From contig NZ_JAGSPM010000003.1 of assembly GCF_018139645.1 (NCBI RefSeq), forward strand, positions 402,253 through 466,252: DNA of 64,000 bases. Direction: 5' to 3'. The notes below the pieces were generated by a model, which was not told where the DNA came from, did no database searches, and saw only the letters and a program-made list of their open reading frames with translations. The DNA comes from Affinundibacterium baiyunense. Its GTDB lineage: Bacteria; Pseudomonadota; Gammaproteobacteria; Burkholderiales; Burkholderiaceae_D. Positions 37,258-46,764 of the stretch are shown here, piece after piece (positions within the stretch are counted from its first letter, which is position 1; each line of letters opens with the position of its first letter). The translations under genes were made by a program, and so were the position numbers.

Positions 37258-40227
37258 TTAATTTCCTTCTAAGAAGCTCTTCAATTTATCAGAACGTGAT
37301 GGATGACGCAGCTTACGCAGCGCTTTTGCTTCTATTTGGCGAATGCGCTCGCGTGTCACATCAAATTGTTTACCGACCTCTTCCAAGGTATGGTCTGTCG
37401 ACATTTCAACACCGAAACGCATACGCAAAACTTTTGCTTCGCGCGGGGTCAATGAATCCAACACATCCTTGACTACATTACGCATCGATGCGTGTAGCGC
37501 AGCGTCGGCTGGTGCGAGCGTATGATTGTCTTCGATAAAATCGCCCAAATGAGAGTCATCGTCATCCCCGATTGGCGTTTCCATCGAAATCGGTTCTTTC
37601 GCAATCTTCATAATCTTGCGAATCTTATCTTCTGGCATTTCCATCTTGATCGCGAGCGTCGCTGGATCTGGTTCTGCACCTGTTTCTTGCAAAATCTGAC
37701 GAGAGATGCGATTCATCTTATTGATGGTTTCGATCATGTGCACAGGAATACGAATTGTGCGTGCTTGATCTGCGATAGAGCGTGTAATCGCTTGGCGAAT
37801 CCACCAAGTTGCATAAGTCGAGAATTTGTAGCCACGGCGATATTCAAACTTATCGACCGCCTTCATCAAACCAATATTACCCTCTTGGATCAAATCCAAG
37901 AATTGCAATCCGCGGTTCGTATATTTTTTGGCGATAGAAATTACCAAGCGCAAGTTCGCTTCAGTCATTTCGCGTTTTGCTTTACGTGCTTTCATTTCGC
38001 CAGCAGACATCTTTTTATTGATGCCACGTAAGTCGGGCAATGGCAACACAACACGAGCTTGTAAGTCGATCAATTTTTGCTGCAATTGCTGCACCGTCGG
38101 CACATTGCGTCCCAAAATTGCGCTGTAAGAATGACCAGCATTGACCTCACCATCGATCCAAGCAAGATTGGTTTCGTTACCTGGAAACACTTTAATGAAA
38201 TGGGAACGCGGCATACCACAACGATTCACCACCACATCTAAAATTTGCTTCTCAACATGACGCACTTCATCGACTTGACCACGCAGGGTGTCACACAATT
38301 TTTCCACTACTTTGGCGGTAAAACGAATGCCGAGCAATTCATTCGAGATCGCTTCTTGCGCCTTAATATAATTCTTGGAGTTATAGCCTTCTTTTTCAAA
38401 GGCCTTACGCATTTTGTCGAAGTTTTCAGAGATAGTCGCAAATTTTGCCAATGAATCGCGCTTCAATTGTTCCAATTGTTCGGCTGAAATACCAGCAGCA
38501 ACAGCAGCGCCTTCTTCTTCCTCTTCTTCCTCTTCGTCCTCGTCTTCTTCGTCTTCGTCGTCTTCGTCACTTTCCGCTGCAACAACTGGCGCTTTTTCTT
38601 CTTCAGTTTCTGCGTTCGGATCAACTAATCCGTCAACGATGTCATCGACTTTAATTTCATCACTGGCGATACGATCTGCTTGCGCTAGAATTTCTGCAAT
38701 CGTGGTAGGACATGCGGAGATCGCCTGAATCATGTCTTTCAGACCTTCTTCGATCTTTTTCGCGATAACAATTTCACCTTCGCGCGTCAGCAACTCAACT
38801 GTTCCCATCTCACGCATATACATGCGAACTGGATCAGTGGTGCGACCAAAATCGGAATCAACCGTTGACAACGCAGCTTCGGCCGCTGCTTCTACTTCGT
38901 CATCATCACTGGCGACAGTGACGACGTTATCGGACAACAGCAATGCTTCTGCATCAGGCGCTTGCTCATAAACAGCTACGCCCATGTCATTAAAGGTACT
39001 AATAATGCCTTCGATCGCTTCTGGATCAACAACATTCTCAGGCAAGTGGTCATTGATTTCTGCGAAGGTCAAATAGCCACGATCTTTACCCATTTTGATA
39101 AGGGTTTTCAAACGCTGGCGACGACGTTCTAATTCTTCTGCAGTCGCTTCAGGATCCGCAGAAAATGCATCTTTTAAAAGTGCTTTTTCTTTGGCTTTAC
39201 GATCTTTCGCTTTTGCCTTGTCGAGCGCTTTCATCTCAGCTCGTTCAACCGCATTGAGCGCTGCCATTTCTTCATTTTCAGGCTGATATTCTTTTGGCTT
39301 ACGACCGCGACGACCCGGTACTTTCACACCAGGTAAAACATAACTGGAAGTATCGATGCTCGCCAGCAGTGCAGCATCAGTCGTTTGACTGACGGTAGGT
39401 GCAGATCCAGTCTTAATTTCTTGCACTTCTGGTGCTTTTTCAGACTTGGCTGCTTTCGCTGATTTCTTGACTGACTTAGCTTCGTCTTTTTCAACTTTGT
39501 CGGTCTTTTCAGCTTTGCTACTGGCGTTAGATGCTTTAGTAATCACAGAGGCTTTCTTTGTTGCGGCTGACGGTGTTTCAGTTTGCTTCACTTGCTTTGT
39601 TGCAGCTTTTTCGACATCTTTGCTCAACTTCGGTTCCGCTTTAGCTTGTTTTTTTGTAGCAGGTGTTTTTGACACTTCAACTTCCTTTTTACTGACCGTC
39701 GATTTTACATCTTTACTTGAAATCTTGCTCTGAACCAATTTTACTGGCTTCTGCTCTACTTTAGGCGCTTTAGCACCTTTCGCAAGGACTTTTTTGTCAG
39801 CGACTTTTGTCGTTTTCACTGATGTTAGTTGCTCTTTCGTTTTGGCTGCACTTGTCTTGCTGACTTTCGAAGGAGTTTTATCTGCTATCTTTGCTTTTGT
39901 AGCGATTGCAGCTGTTTTTTTTGTAGTGCTTTTATTAGCTGATGCGCTAGTTGCAGCAGCACTATTTCGTGGCTTAATCGCTTTTGCTGGTGTCGCTTTT
40001 GCCTTCTCTGAAGCAACAAGCTTTACAGTTTTAGCAGCTGGCTTTGCTGCCTTAGCGATTGGCTTGGTTGGGACTTTCGATGTTGCCTTAACGACTGTTT
40101 TTGCTGCGGGCTTAACGCTCGCCTTTGTTGACACACTTGCCGACTTTTTCGTGGCAGTGGTTTTGGTTGCACTCTTCGTAACTACGGATGTCAGTTTTTT
40201 CGCGGGTTTCTTCATTGCACTAGCCAT
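37258..40227 (-). CDS. rpoD: RNA polymerase sigma70 factor RpoD with very long Lys/Ala-rich N-terminus
   Basis: Housekeeping sigma factor of 989 residues, far longer than the 613 of E. coli. The first 280 or so residues are a Lys/Ala/Thr/Ser-rich, histone-H1-like tail (many AAKT, KPAAK and TKK units). A charged linker follows ([11 protein letters not shown]), and region 1.1 begins near 369 ([19 protein letters not shown]). An Asp/Glu run lies in the nonconserved region. Region 2 ([20 protein letters not shown], near 790-810) and the region 4 helix-turn-helix ([23 protein letters not shown]) are normal. The ATG at 40227 has no strong ribosome binding site; an ATG four codons on is an alternative. 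Order rpsU-yqeY-dnaG-rpoD is the macromolecular synthesis block. Confidence 0.95.
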   Translation of the reverse strand: MASAMKKPAKKLTSVVTKSATKTTATKKSASVSTKASVKPAAKTVVKATSKVPTKPIAKAAKPAAKTVKLVASEKAKATPAKAIKPRNSAAATSASANKSTTKKTAAIATKAKIADKTPSKVSKTSAAKTKEQLTSVKTTKVADKKVLAKGAKAPKVEQKPVKLVQSKISSKDVKSTVSKKEVEVSKTPATKKQAKAEPKLSKDVEKAATKQVKQTETPSAATKKASVITKASNASSKAEKTDKVEKDEAKSVKKSAKAAKSEKAPEVQEIKTGSAPTVSQTTDAALLASIDTSSYVLPGVKVPGRRGRKPKEYQPENEEMAALNAVERAEMKALDKAKAKDRKAKEKALLKDAFSADPEATAEELERRRQRLKTLIKMGKDRGYLTFAEINDHLPENVVDPEAIEGIISTFNDMGVAVYEQAPDAEALLLSDNVVTVASDDDEVEAAAEAALSTVDSDFGRTTDPVRMYMREMGTVELLTREGEIVIAKKIEEGLKDMIQAISACPTTIAEILAQADRIASDEIKVDDIVDGLVDPNAETEEEKAPVVAAESDEDDEDEEDEDEEEEEEEEGAAVAAGISAEQLEQLKRDSLAKFATISENFDKMRKAFEKEGYNSKNYIKAQEAISNELLGIRFTAKVVEKLCDTLRGQVDEVRHVEKQILDVVVNRCGMPRSHFIKVFPGNETNLAWIDGEVNAGHSYSAILGRNVPTVQQLQQKLIDLQARVVLPLPDLRGINKKMSAGEMKARKAKREMTEANLRLVISIAKKYTNRGLQFLDLIQEGNIGLMKAVDKFEYRRGYKFSTYATWWIRQAITRSIADQARTIRIPVHMIETINKMNRISRQILQETGAEPDPATLAIKMEMPEDKIRKIMKIAKEPISMETPIGDDDDSHLGDFIEDNHTLAPADAALHASMRNVVKDVLDSLTPREAKVLRMRFGVEMSTDHTLEEVGKQFDVTRERIRQIEAKALRKLRHPSRSDKLKSFLEGN

Positions 40228-40638
40228 TGAATCAAACCAACCGAAGCTGAAAAGCTATTTGAAATTTAAAAAATAAAGCACTGTTACCAATCAACATTAC
40301 GCAACAGAACAATCATACAAAAATCAAATTCAACATTTCTTAGCATCGGCGTTTTGGGTTACTCGGAGGAGCATACGCTCACCTAAACAACACATTCTTT
40401 GACTACGTTCAGTCACAAACAAAACTGACCGCGACAAAGAATGAAAACAACCTAAGACCTTGAATCGAAAGCCTTTAACTATACCACTTGCCACTCTTTT
40501 AATCAATCTAAGCAGATCAAAACCGACTCATCCATGTCACACAAAAGTATACAATTAACAAGTATTTTATATCAGCTCAATTAGTTTCCTTACATTAACT
40601 CGCGCTGCGAAAATAACATGAATCGTGCAACAAATAAT
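40228..40638. other. Gene-free region upstream of rpoD
   Basis: 411 bp between the dnaG stop and the rpoD start, AT-rich. No gene, hairpin with a T run or other recognisable element was seen. It is long enough to carry an independent rpoD promoter. Confidence 0.5.
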
Positions 40639-42438
40639 TTACTGTACGCTATTCGACGATTCCGCCTCGGCCTCACGGCGAATTGCGTCTTGCAACTGCA
40701 TGATTTCTCGGTAACGCGCAACATCAGCAGCCTCTCGCAAACCTCGTTGCGCCAGTTGCTCCATTTCTAGCTTGAGCACTTGTGTCCTCATCTGCCTTAA
40801 AGCACCCGCCAACTCCAATCGGACAACCTCAATCTCAGAGTCTGTTTGCTCCGCGATTTCTGCAATCAAAGGATCAAAATCGGCACTCGTTGCACGCAAG
40901 GTTTCTGCCAGCGCTGCAAAATTGGCTTGCTCCCCCATAGGTTGAGCAAGCGACACCAATTGCTTGAGCATATCAGCACCATCTGGCGCAATTTTGGCAG
41001 CACAATCCATCATTGCCGGAGTCATCATGACAGCTAAAGAAGGATGCGCGACTAAAATCCGCATCACTTGTCGTTCCAATCCAACAGGCGCACTGCGACG
41101 ACTCTTGGGCGGTGCGATTTTTACACGTGCAACTGGCTGACTTAATTCAAATAAGGCTTCAATCTCAGCCGCAGTCGACTGGGTAATTTGCGCCAAATTT
41201 CTGACTAACTGCAAACGCAAGGCTGACGGAGCCATTTGCTGCAATAAAGGCTTGGCCTCAAACTGAGTTCTTGCCCGCCCTTCAGCAGTAGCCAAATCGT
41301 TATCAGCACTCACTTCCTTGATCAGAAATTGTGACAAAGGCATGGCATTTTGCACTTCGCTCGCAAATGCATCTGCGCCATATTCACGCACGAAACTATC
41401 GGGATCATGCTCAACTGGCAAAAATAAAAACTTAATGACCTTATTGTCATTCACGTGCGCTAAACAAGCATCCAAAGCCCGGCGCGCTGCACGTCGTCCA
41501 GCGCTATCGCCATCAAAACTAAAGATCACATGGTCAGTTTGACGTAATAATTTTTGCACATGAGTCGGCGTGCATGCCGTTCCTAAAGTCGCAACCGCTT
41601 GCGGAAAACCTAATTGCGCCAAGGCCACCACATCCATGTAGCCTTCTGTTACCAAAACATAGCCTGCATCCCGAATTGCTTGACGCGCCTCGAACAAGCC
41701 ATACAACTCCAAGCCTTTTTGGTATAAGGGTGTCTCAGGAGAATTCAAGTATTTGGGTTCACCTTGATCCAATATGCGTCCACCAAAACCAATCACTTGC
41801 CCCTTCGTATTACGGATTGGGAACATAATTCGGTCACGAAAGCGATCATAGCGCTTGCGATAAGCGCCCTCGTCATCACTTTTATCGATGACCATACCTG
41901 CCTCTGCCAAGGCGCTTGCGCCATAATCCGCAAATACGGCTCTTAAACTATCCCATGCATCCGGTGAATAACCCAAACCAAAACGCGCTGCGATTTCACC
42001 TGTAACACCGCGCTTCTTCAAATATTGAATTGCCCTATCAGCGCCACGTAATTGTTGACGATAAAAATCACACGCCTTCGTCATGACTTCACTTAACGCC
42101 AAACTTTTGGCGGTTACCTCGGCCCTTTGGGCTGGCAGCATACGATCATCTTCTGGCACGATCATGCCATTATTCAGCGCCAAGTCTTTAACAGCATCAA
42201 CAAAACTAAGGCCCGAATACTCCATCAGAAAACCGATAGAGGTCCCATGAGCACCACAACCAAAACAGTGATAAAACTGTTTGGTCGGACTAACAGTAAA
42301 ACTAGGAGATTTCTCGTTATGAAACGGGCACAAACCCATATAGTTTGCGCCACCTTTTTTCAATTGCACGTACTTACCGACTACATCAACAATGTCGACA
42401 CGGGCAAGCAGATCCTGAATAAAACTTTGTGGAATCAC
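40639..42438 (-). CDS. dnaG: DNA primase
   Basis: Replicative primase of 599 residues. The N-terminal zinc-binding domain has CPFHNEKSPSFTVSPTKQFYHCFGCG. The TOPRIM catalytic core follows with YVLVTEGYMDVVAL, SFDGDSAGRRAARRAL and HDPDSF. A C-terminal helicase-binding region ends the protein. The GTG at 42438 (IPQSFIQDLLARVDIVDVV) is chosen because it matches the family N-terminus; a TTG nine codons upstream is the alternative. It lies between yqeY and rpoD. Confidence 0.95.
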   Translation of the reverse strand: MIPQSFIQDLLARVDIVDVVGKYVQLKKGGANYMGLCPFHNEKSPSFTVSPTKQFYHCFGCGAHGTSIGFLMEYSGLSFVDAVKDLALNNGMIVPEDDRMLPAQRAEVTAKSLALSEVMTKACDFYRQQLRGADRAIQYLKKRGVTGEIAARFGLGYSPDAWDSLRAVFADYGASALAEAGMVIDKSDDEGAYRKRYDRFRDRIMFPIRNTKGQVIGFGGRILDQGEPKYLNSPETPLYQKGLELYGLFEARQAIRDAGYVLVTEGYMDVVALAQLGFPQAVATLGTACTPTHVQKLLRQTDHVIFSFDGDSAGRRAARRALDACLAHVNDNKVIKFLFLPVEHDPDSFVREYGADAFASEVQNAMPLSQFLIKEVSADNDLATAEGRARTQFEAKPLLQQMAPSALRLQLVRNLAQITQSTAAEIEALFELSQPVARVKIAPPKSRRSAPVGLERQVMRILVAHPSLAVMMTPAMMDCAAKIAPDGADMLKQLVSLAQPMGEQANFAALAETLRATSADFDPLIAEIAEQTDSEIEVVRLELAGALRQMRTQVLKLEMEQLAQRGLREAADVARYREIMQLQDAIRREAEAESSNSVQ

Positions 42439-42468
42439 GCCAACAATCTCATGGAATAAAAACAAATA

Positions 42469-42497
42469 CGGCCTCGGAAAAACTGGTCCCGAAGCCG
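42469..42497 (-). terminator. Hairpin between yqeY and dnaG
   Basis: A 9-bp GC-rich stem (42469-42477 with 42489-42497) with one G-T wobble, followed on minus by a weak T-rich stretch (tatttgttttta). It may act as a leaky terminator that lowers dnaG expression. Confidence 0.55.
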
Positions 42498-42522
42498 CAA
42501 TCTAACAACACCAAGCAAAAAA

Positions 42523-42969
42523 TTACTTAGCTAACGCAGCCTTCACCATTGCAGACACAACTGTCATATCCGCGCGTCCAGCTAATTTTGGCTTTAAAAC
42601 TGCCATTAATTTGCCCATGTCTTGTGGACCTGTAGCACCAACTTCAGCAACCGCCTCATTTACCGCAGCTTGCATCTCTGCTTCAGTCAATCCAGCGGGC
42701 ATATAGGCAGACAAAATCGCCATCTCAGCTTTTTCAATATCTGCCAAATCCTGACGACCACCCGCTTCAAATTGACTAATTGAATCTTTACGCTGTTTAA
42801 TCATTTTTTCAATGATTGCTAACACCATAGTGTCATTCAACTCTACACGCTCATCGACTTCTTTTTGCTTCATCGCAGCAGTGATCAAACGAATAGCGCT
42901 TAATTTTGCAGAATCTTTAGCACGCATTGCGGCTTTCATGTCTTCGGTAATTTGATCTTTTAAGCTCAT
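42523..42969 (-). CDS. yqeY: GatB/YqeY domain protein
   Basis: A 148-residue protein of the YqeY family, related to the tail domain of the GatB amidotransferase subunit. SLKDQITEDMKAAMRAKDSAKLSAIRLI at the start and DMGKLMAVLKPKLAGRADM near the end are typical. AGAGGA seven bases before the ATG at 42969 sets the start; the frame remains open upstream through the rpsU terminator but is not needed. Precise function is unknown in the family. It is conserved between rpsU and dnaG in many betaproteobacteria. Confidence 0.9.
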   Translation of the reverse strand: MSLKDQITEDMKAAMRAKDSAKLSAIRLITAAMKQKEVDERVELNDTMVLAIIEKMIKQRKDSISQFEAGGRQDLADIEKAEMAILSAYMPAGLTEAEMQAAVNEAVAEVGATGPQDMGKLMAVLKPKLAGRADMTVVSAMVKAALAK

Positions 42970-43030
42970 GACGTCCTCTTGAATAATGCTTTTACGCAGC
43001 AAAATCAATGCCGCATAAATGAAATGGTGA

Positions 43031-43066
43031 AAATAACAAAGCCCGCTGCGGTACACCGGAGCGGGC
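43031..43066 (-). terminator. rpsU terminator
   Basis: A 7-bp GC stem (43041-43047 with 43060-43066) with a 12-base loop, followed on the minus strand by tttgttatttt. It lies 72 bp after the rpsU stop and probably attenuates readthrough into yqeY-dnaG. Confidence 0.75.
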
Positions 43067-43137
43067 ATGCAAACCTAAAGCTGAAAAATACCGTAAGACA
43101 TTAAGCTGTTATGCAACCGACTCAATGCCAAACAAGA

Positions 43138-43350
43138 TTAATACATCTTCTTAGGCAATTGCTGACTACGAATACGTTTGTAGTGACGTTTAACAGCTGC
43201 TGCCAAACGACGCTTGCGTTCTGCAGTTGGTTTTTCATAAAACTCGCGAGCGCGCAATTCGGTCAACAGACCGGTCTTTTCGATGGTGCGCTTGAAGCGA
43301 CGCATGGCGACTTCGAACGGCTCGTTTTCTTTAAGGCGAATTGTGGTCAT
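43138..43350 (-). CDS. rpsU: 30S ribosomal protein S21
   Basis: A 70-residue, very basic protein with the complete S21 sequence pattern ([20 protein letters not shown], then [18 protein letters not shown]). It is a late-assembling small-subunit protein near the anti-Shine-Dalgarno site. First gene of the rpsU-yqeY-dnaG-rpoD set. Confidence 0.97.
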   Translation of the reverse strand: MTTIRLKENEPFEVAMRRFKRTIEKTGLLTELRAREFYEKPTAERKRRLAAAVKRHYKRIRSQQLPKKMY

Positions 43351-43532
43351 GTAAGTTCGGAACCAGTTAAAAATTTATAGGAAGACCGAGATCATAACAG
43401 GATTTTTTTAAATAGGGAAGCTAACTGATGAAAACTTATGCAAAAAAGTGTGGCAAAACGTCGAGAATTTATCATGAAAACAATGAACGCATTCGAGCCA
43501 TGCATCGCTCAGGTTAAGCATCGGGTAAGGTA

Positions 43533-44792
43533 TTAAATGGAGTACGCGCAATGCGCTTCCGCAATTGCTTTCCCAGCAGCAACCCCTGATGCCCAAGCCC
43601 ACTGAAAATTAAATCCCCCTAACCAACCAGTTACATCAACCGCCTCTCCAATGAAGTAAAGGCCGGGACACTTATTTACCATCATAGTTTGCTGCGAGAG
43701 TTCACGTGTATCCACACCGCCACGGGTCACTTCTGCCTTTCGATACCCTTCAGAACCATTCGGCAATAATTCCCAGCGACTAATTTTTTCACTCAATAAG
43801 CGTAGCCGTTTGTCCTGCATATCTGCAATTTTTACGCTGCCATCAAACTCATATGCAACGAGCAAACCATCAACCAATCTTGCTGGTAAGTATGCAGCAA
43901 GAAAATTTGCTAAAGTTTTTTTACTAGTAGTTTTAGCGGCAATTAATTCATCTGCCAGCGCCACCTCTGGCAGCAAATTAATTCGAATGCTCTGCCCAGG
44001 CTGCCAATAACTAGATATTTGCAAAATTGCTGGGCCTGACAAACCACGATGCGTAAATAGTAAGTCTTCACGGAAAACAATTTTGTTTTTCTTCTCTCCA
44101 GTTTCGATATCGACTTCTAAAGAAATGCCTGCCATCGGCACAAAGGCTGCCCAACCAGGCGCATCAAAAGTCAGTGGAACCAATGCAGGCCTTGGCTCTA
44201 CAATTTTCAATCCAAATTGCCGCGCTACACGATAAGAGAAATCTGTTGCACCAATTTTTGGAATAGATAAGCCACCAGTCGCGATCACGACATTGGCTGT
44301 GAGGAACCTTCCCTGAGCCGTCTGTACGATAAATCCTTGTTCAGATTTCTGTATTTCATCGACACCACAAGACATTCTCCACTGAATCCGACCAAGATCG
44401 CATTCAGCCTTTAACATCCGAATAATGTCTTCAGCAGATTCATCACAAAATAATTGTCCTTTGTGCTTTTCGTGAAAAGCAATATGGTAGCGCTTCACCA
44501 AACTAAGAAAATCTTGTGGCGTATAACGCGATAAAGCGCTCTTACAAAAATGCGGATTTTCTGACAAAAAATTAGCTGGTGTCGCATGCAAATTTGTAAA
44601 ATTACAGCGACCACCTCCTGAAATACGAATTTTCTCAGCCAACTTAGCTGCATGATCGAGTACCAATACTTTTTTACCGCCCTGACCAGCGACCGCAGCG
44701 CACATCATGCCAGCAGCACCAGCGCCAATCACAATTACATCGTATGTGGAAGTAAATTCATCAGCCATCTTGGATTTCTCGATATAAGACAT
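43533..44792 (-). CDS. BaiN/YhiN (HI0933)-family FAD-dependent oxidoreductase
   Basis: Flavoprotein of 419 residues. The N-terminal FAD motif VIVIGAGAAGMMCA is followed by KIRISGGGRCNFTN, GLSGPAILQISSYW and the C-terminal TRGGVDTREL and FIGEAVDVTGWLGGFNFQWAW, all family hallmarks. The physiological reaction is not established for most members. The start may be the ATG at 44792 or the internal MADEF eight codons later. It stands alone, before rpsU on the same strand. Confidence 0.9.
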   Translation of the reverse strand: MSYIEKSKMADEFTSTYDVIVIGAGAAGMMCAAVAGQGGKKVLVLDHAAKLAEKIRISGGGRCNFTNLHATPANFLSENPHFCKSALSRYTPQDFLSLVKRYHIAFHEKHKGQLFCDESAEDIIRMLKAECDLGRIQWRMSCGVDEIQKSEQGFIVQTAQGRFLTANVVIATGGLSIPKIGATDFSYRVARQFGLKIVEPRPALVPLTFDAPGWAAFVPMAGISLEVDIETGEKKNKIVFREDLLFTHRGLSGPAILQISSYWQPGQSIRINLLPEVALADELIAAKTTSKKTLANFLAAYLPARLVDGLLVAYEFDGSVKIADMQDKRLRLLSEKISRWELLPNGSEGYRKAEVTRGGVDTRELSQQTMMVNKCPGLYFIGEAVDVTGWLGGFNFQWAWASGVAAGKAIAEAHCAYSI

Positions 44793-44844
44793 TCAGGACA
44801 TTAAATAAGGCGCGCATTGTAAAGGAAAACTGGCGCACCGCTTT

Positions 44845-45831
44845 CTATTTATTTAGATGCAATTGCTTCGATAGCTGCATGCAATGCTCGACTTGCTTTG
44901 CAATATTCAATGGAACCGCTTGTTTGCCATTAAGCACTTCTTTGATCCACTTAGCAGTACTCTGCGCATCAATACTCACCGGCAGATTTTCGGGTTCAGC
45001 CAGCAATTGAGATGTCGTCTCTTGCAATAACGTATGCTCGCCTTTCCAATAACAATCAATTTGTTGGGCTCGCCCTGTACTAGCAACTGTCTCACCTTCG
45101 GTGCCTCGCATCAATAAAACTGCGCCGCGCTGATGCGGTGCCAATTCACGAAAATAACGATCCAACATCACTTGGTATTCTGGATGCGTATAAGAAGTAA
45201 GACGCAACGCTTGCGCCGCAAATGGTTGCAGGATTTTTACTAAGGTATGTGTCGAATTGCGCAAACCAAGAATTTTGCGCAATTCGAGAATTCTATGCAT
45301 CGCTGGTGCCAAAACCGCAATTGGCACCAAGGCTAAACTTGTTTGTGATAAATTTTGCTGCGCTTGTGCGACGTTGGATGCAGCTTCGATACCTAATTCA
45401 GCAAAAATCTCCGCACTTGTTACTCGTCCGGGATCATGAAGCATTCCATGTACCAAGACTGGCACACCTTCACGCGCTAATAGCATGGCAAGAAGGGGCG
45501 TCAAATTTGGTCGCTTACGAGCACCGTTATAGCTGGGAATAACGATCGGTGCATACGAAGAATTTTCTGGTGTGATTAGGACTTGCAAATGGGCTTCTGC
45601 GGCATCAAGAAAACCAGCAATTTCTTCAATTGATTCACCTTTAATACGCATAGCGATCAAGATGGCACCCAACTCCAAATCGTTCACACGTTGATCGAGA
45701 ATCGCTGCATAAAGTTGGCTCGCATCATCTCGTGATAGATTGCGTGCACCTTCCTTACCACGTCCAATTTCTTTGATGTAAGCAGCCGCTAAGAAAGGCT
45801 GAGCACTTAATTTATCTTGTGAATTTCTCAT
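44845..45831 (-). CDS. ybiB: YbiB/TrpD2-family DNA-binding protein
   Basis: A 328-residue glycosyltransferase-family-3-fold protein resembling E. coli YbiB along its length: KEIGRGKEGARNLSRDDA, DLELGAILIAMRIKGES, PIVIPSYNGARKRPNLTPLLA, NSTHTLVKIL and MRGTEGETVAS. YbiB is related to anthranilate phosphoribosyltransferase but binds nucleic acid and is linked to the LexA/SOS response in E. coli. It is 52 bp after the YhiN-type gene in map order, same strand. Confidence 0.92.
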   Translation of the reverse strand: MRNSQDKLSAQPFLAAAYIKEIGRGKEGARNLSRDDASQLYAAILDQRVNDLELGAILIAMRIKGESIEEIAGFLDAAEAHLQVLITPENSSYAPIVIPSYNGARKRPNLTPLLAMLLAREGVPVLVHGMLHDPGRVTSAEIFAELGIEAASNVAQAQQNLSQTSLALVPIAVLAPAMHRILELRKILGLRNSTHTLVKILQPFAAQALRLTSYTHPEYQVMLDRYFRELAPHQRGAVLLMRGTEGETVASTGRAQQIDCYWKGEHTLLQETTSQLLAEPENLPVSIDAQSTAKWIKEVLNGKQAVPLNIAKQVEHCMQLSKQLHLNK

Positions 45832-46203
45832 AAAAGTAATTTAAACAAAACACGAATTAAGCGTGTATTGTGTTTATGCTAGAGCTAAATTGGGTTGAAA
45901 TCGAATTTATATACGACCGAAAATTTGTATAAATTGGCAAAACAAAACTAAACAGATCAAAACTTTGATATACACTTGAACTAGATTTCATCACAATATC
46001 CAACTCATCAGCCATCGTGTTTGCCATCATAGCAAGAGACATACAATTACGTCGCATCATCCAATTAAGCAAAGCAAGACTAAAAAATATGTATCGATGC
46101 GACGACAAGTGATGATCAATCTCTTACTCTTTAGGAAATCATTGTCGTTTCCAAATAAGTTTCGCTATACTTGTTTGCATTCAATTAAAAAGTCTCCCCA
46201 ATC
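45832..46203. other. Gene-free region between ybiB and the receiver gene
   Basis: 372 bp, AT-rich, between divergent genes. An 83-codon minus frame (45857-46108) begins with TTG, lacks a ribosome binding site and has low-complexity Ser/Met-rich content, so I do not call it. A short inverted pair (acacgaattaagcgtgt, near 45849-45865) may be part of the ybiB promoter. Confidence 0.5.
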
Positions 46204-46707
46204 ATGATGAGCCAAAATCCTGACGCCAATACAGCATATGGCAACCTGCATGTCCTTCTCGTTGATGACGACGAGTTTCTTTTAGAAGTAATGAAAGTCA
46301 CCTTACGTGATCTGGGCGTAGCTTCTATCGTATTGGCAAAAAATGGTTTTGAAGGATTAAATAAATATCGTCAAGCGCAAGTGCGTCCCAACTTGATTAT
46401 CTGCGATTTGTGTATGCCGCAGTTGGGTGGAATGGAGTTATTAAGTCATTTAGCACTTGATGGCTGCCAAGCAGATATTTTAATTATTTCTGGTCACAAC
46501 TTAGTTCCTCCAGTTGACCAACATTGGGCGCTTGCAAATTACAATGGGCCTATTCTCAATTTAGCTGAAAAAATTGCACGCATTCAGGGCTTAAAAGTCC
46601 ATGCAAGTTTTGAAAAACCGATCACTCGTGAAAAAATTATCGAGATGCTAGATTTGGTCGTTGCCTACAACTCCCCGGCTAAAGCAACTATACCAAGTGC
46701 CACTTAA
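46204..46707 (+). CDS. Orphan response-regulator receiver protein
   Basis: A 167-residue single receiver domain. The acidic pocket is in LLVDDDEFLLEVM, the phosphoacceptor Asp in LIICDLCMPQLGGMELL, the Thr/Ser position in LIISGHN, and the conserved Lys in FEKPI. A 25-residue insertion (VDQHWALANYNGPILNLAEK) between beta-4 and beta-5 is unusual. There is no output domain and no histidine kinase nearby, so it probably acts by protein interaction or in a phosphorelay with a distant partner. The first ATG is used; a second follows immediately. Confidence 0.87.
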   Translation: MMSQNPDANTAYGNLHVLLVDDDEFLLEVMKVTLRDLGVASIVLAKNGFEGLNKYRQAQVRPNLIICDLCMPQLGGMELLSHLALDGCQADILIISGHNLVPPVDQHWALANYNGPILNLAEKIARIQGLKVHASFEKPITREKIIEMLDLVVAYNSPAKATIPSAT

Positions 46708-46764
46708 TTCAACGCCCGAACGATCTGCAAGATTCGCGCATTTGATCGTTACGGGCGTTGATGT

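Noticed and set aside
45857..46108. 83-codon minus-strand frame upstream of ybiB
   Set aside because: TTG start, no ribosome binding site, low-complexity composition.
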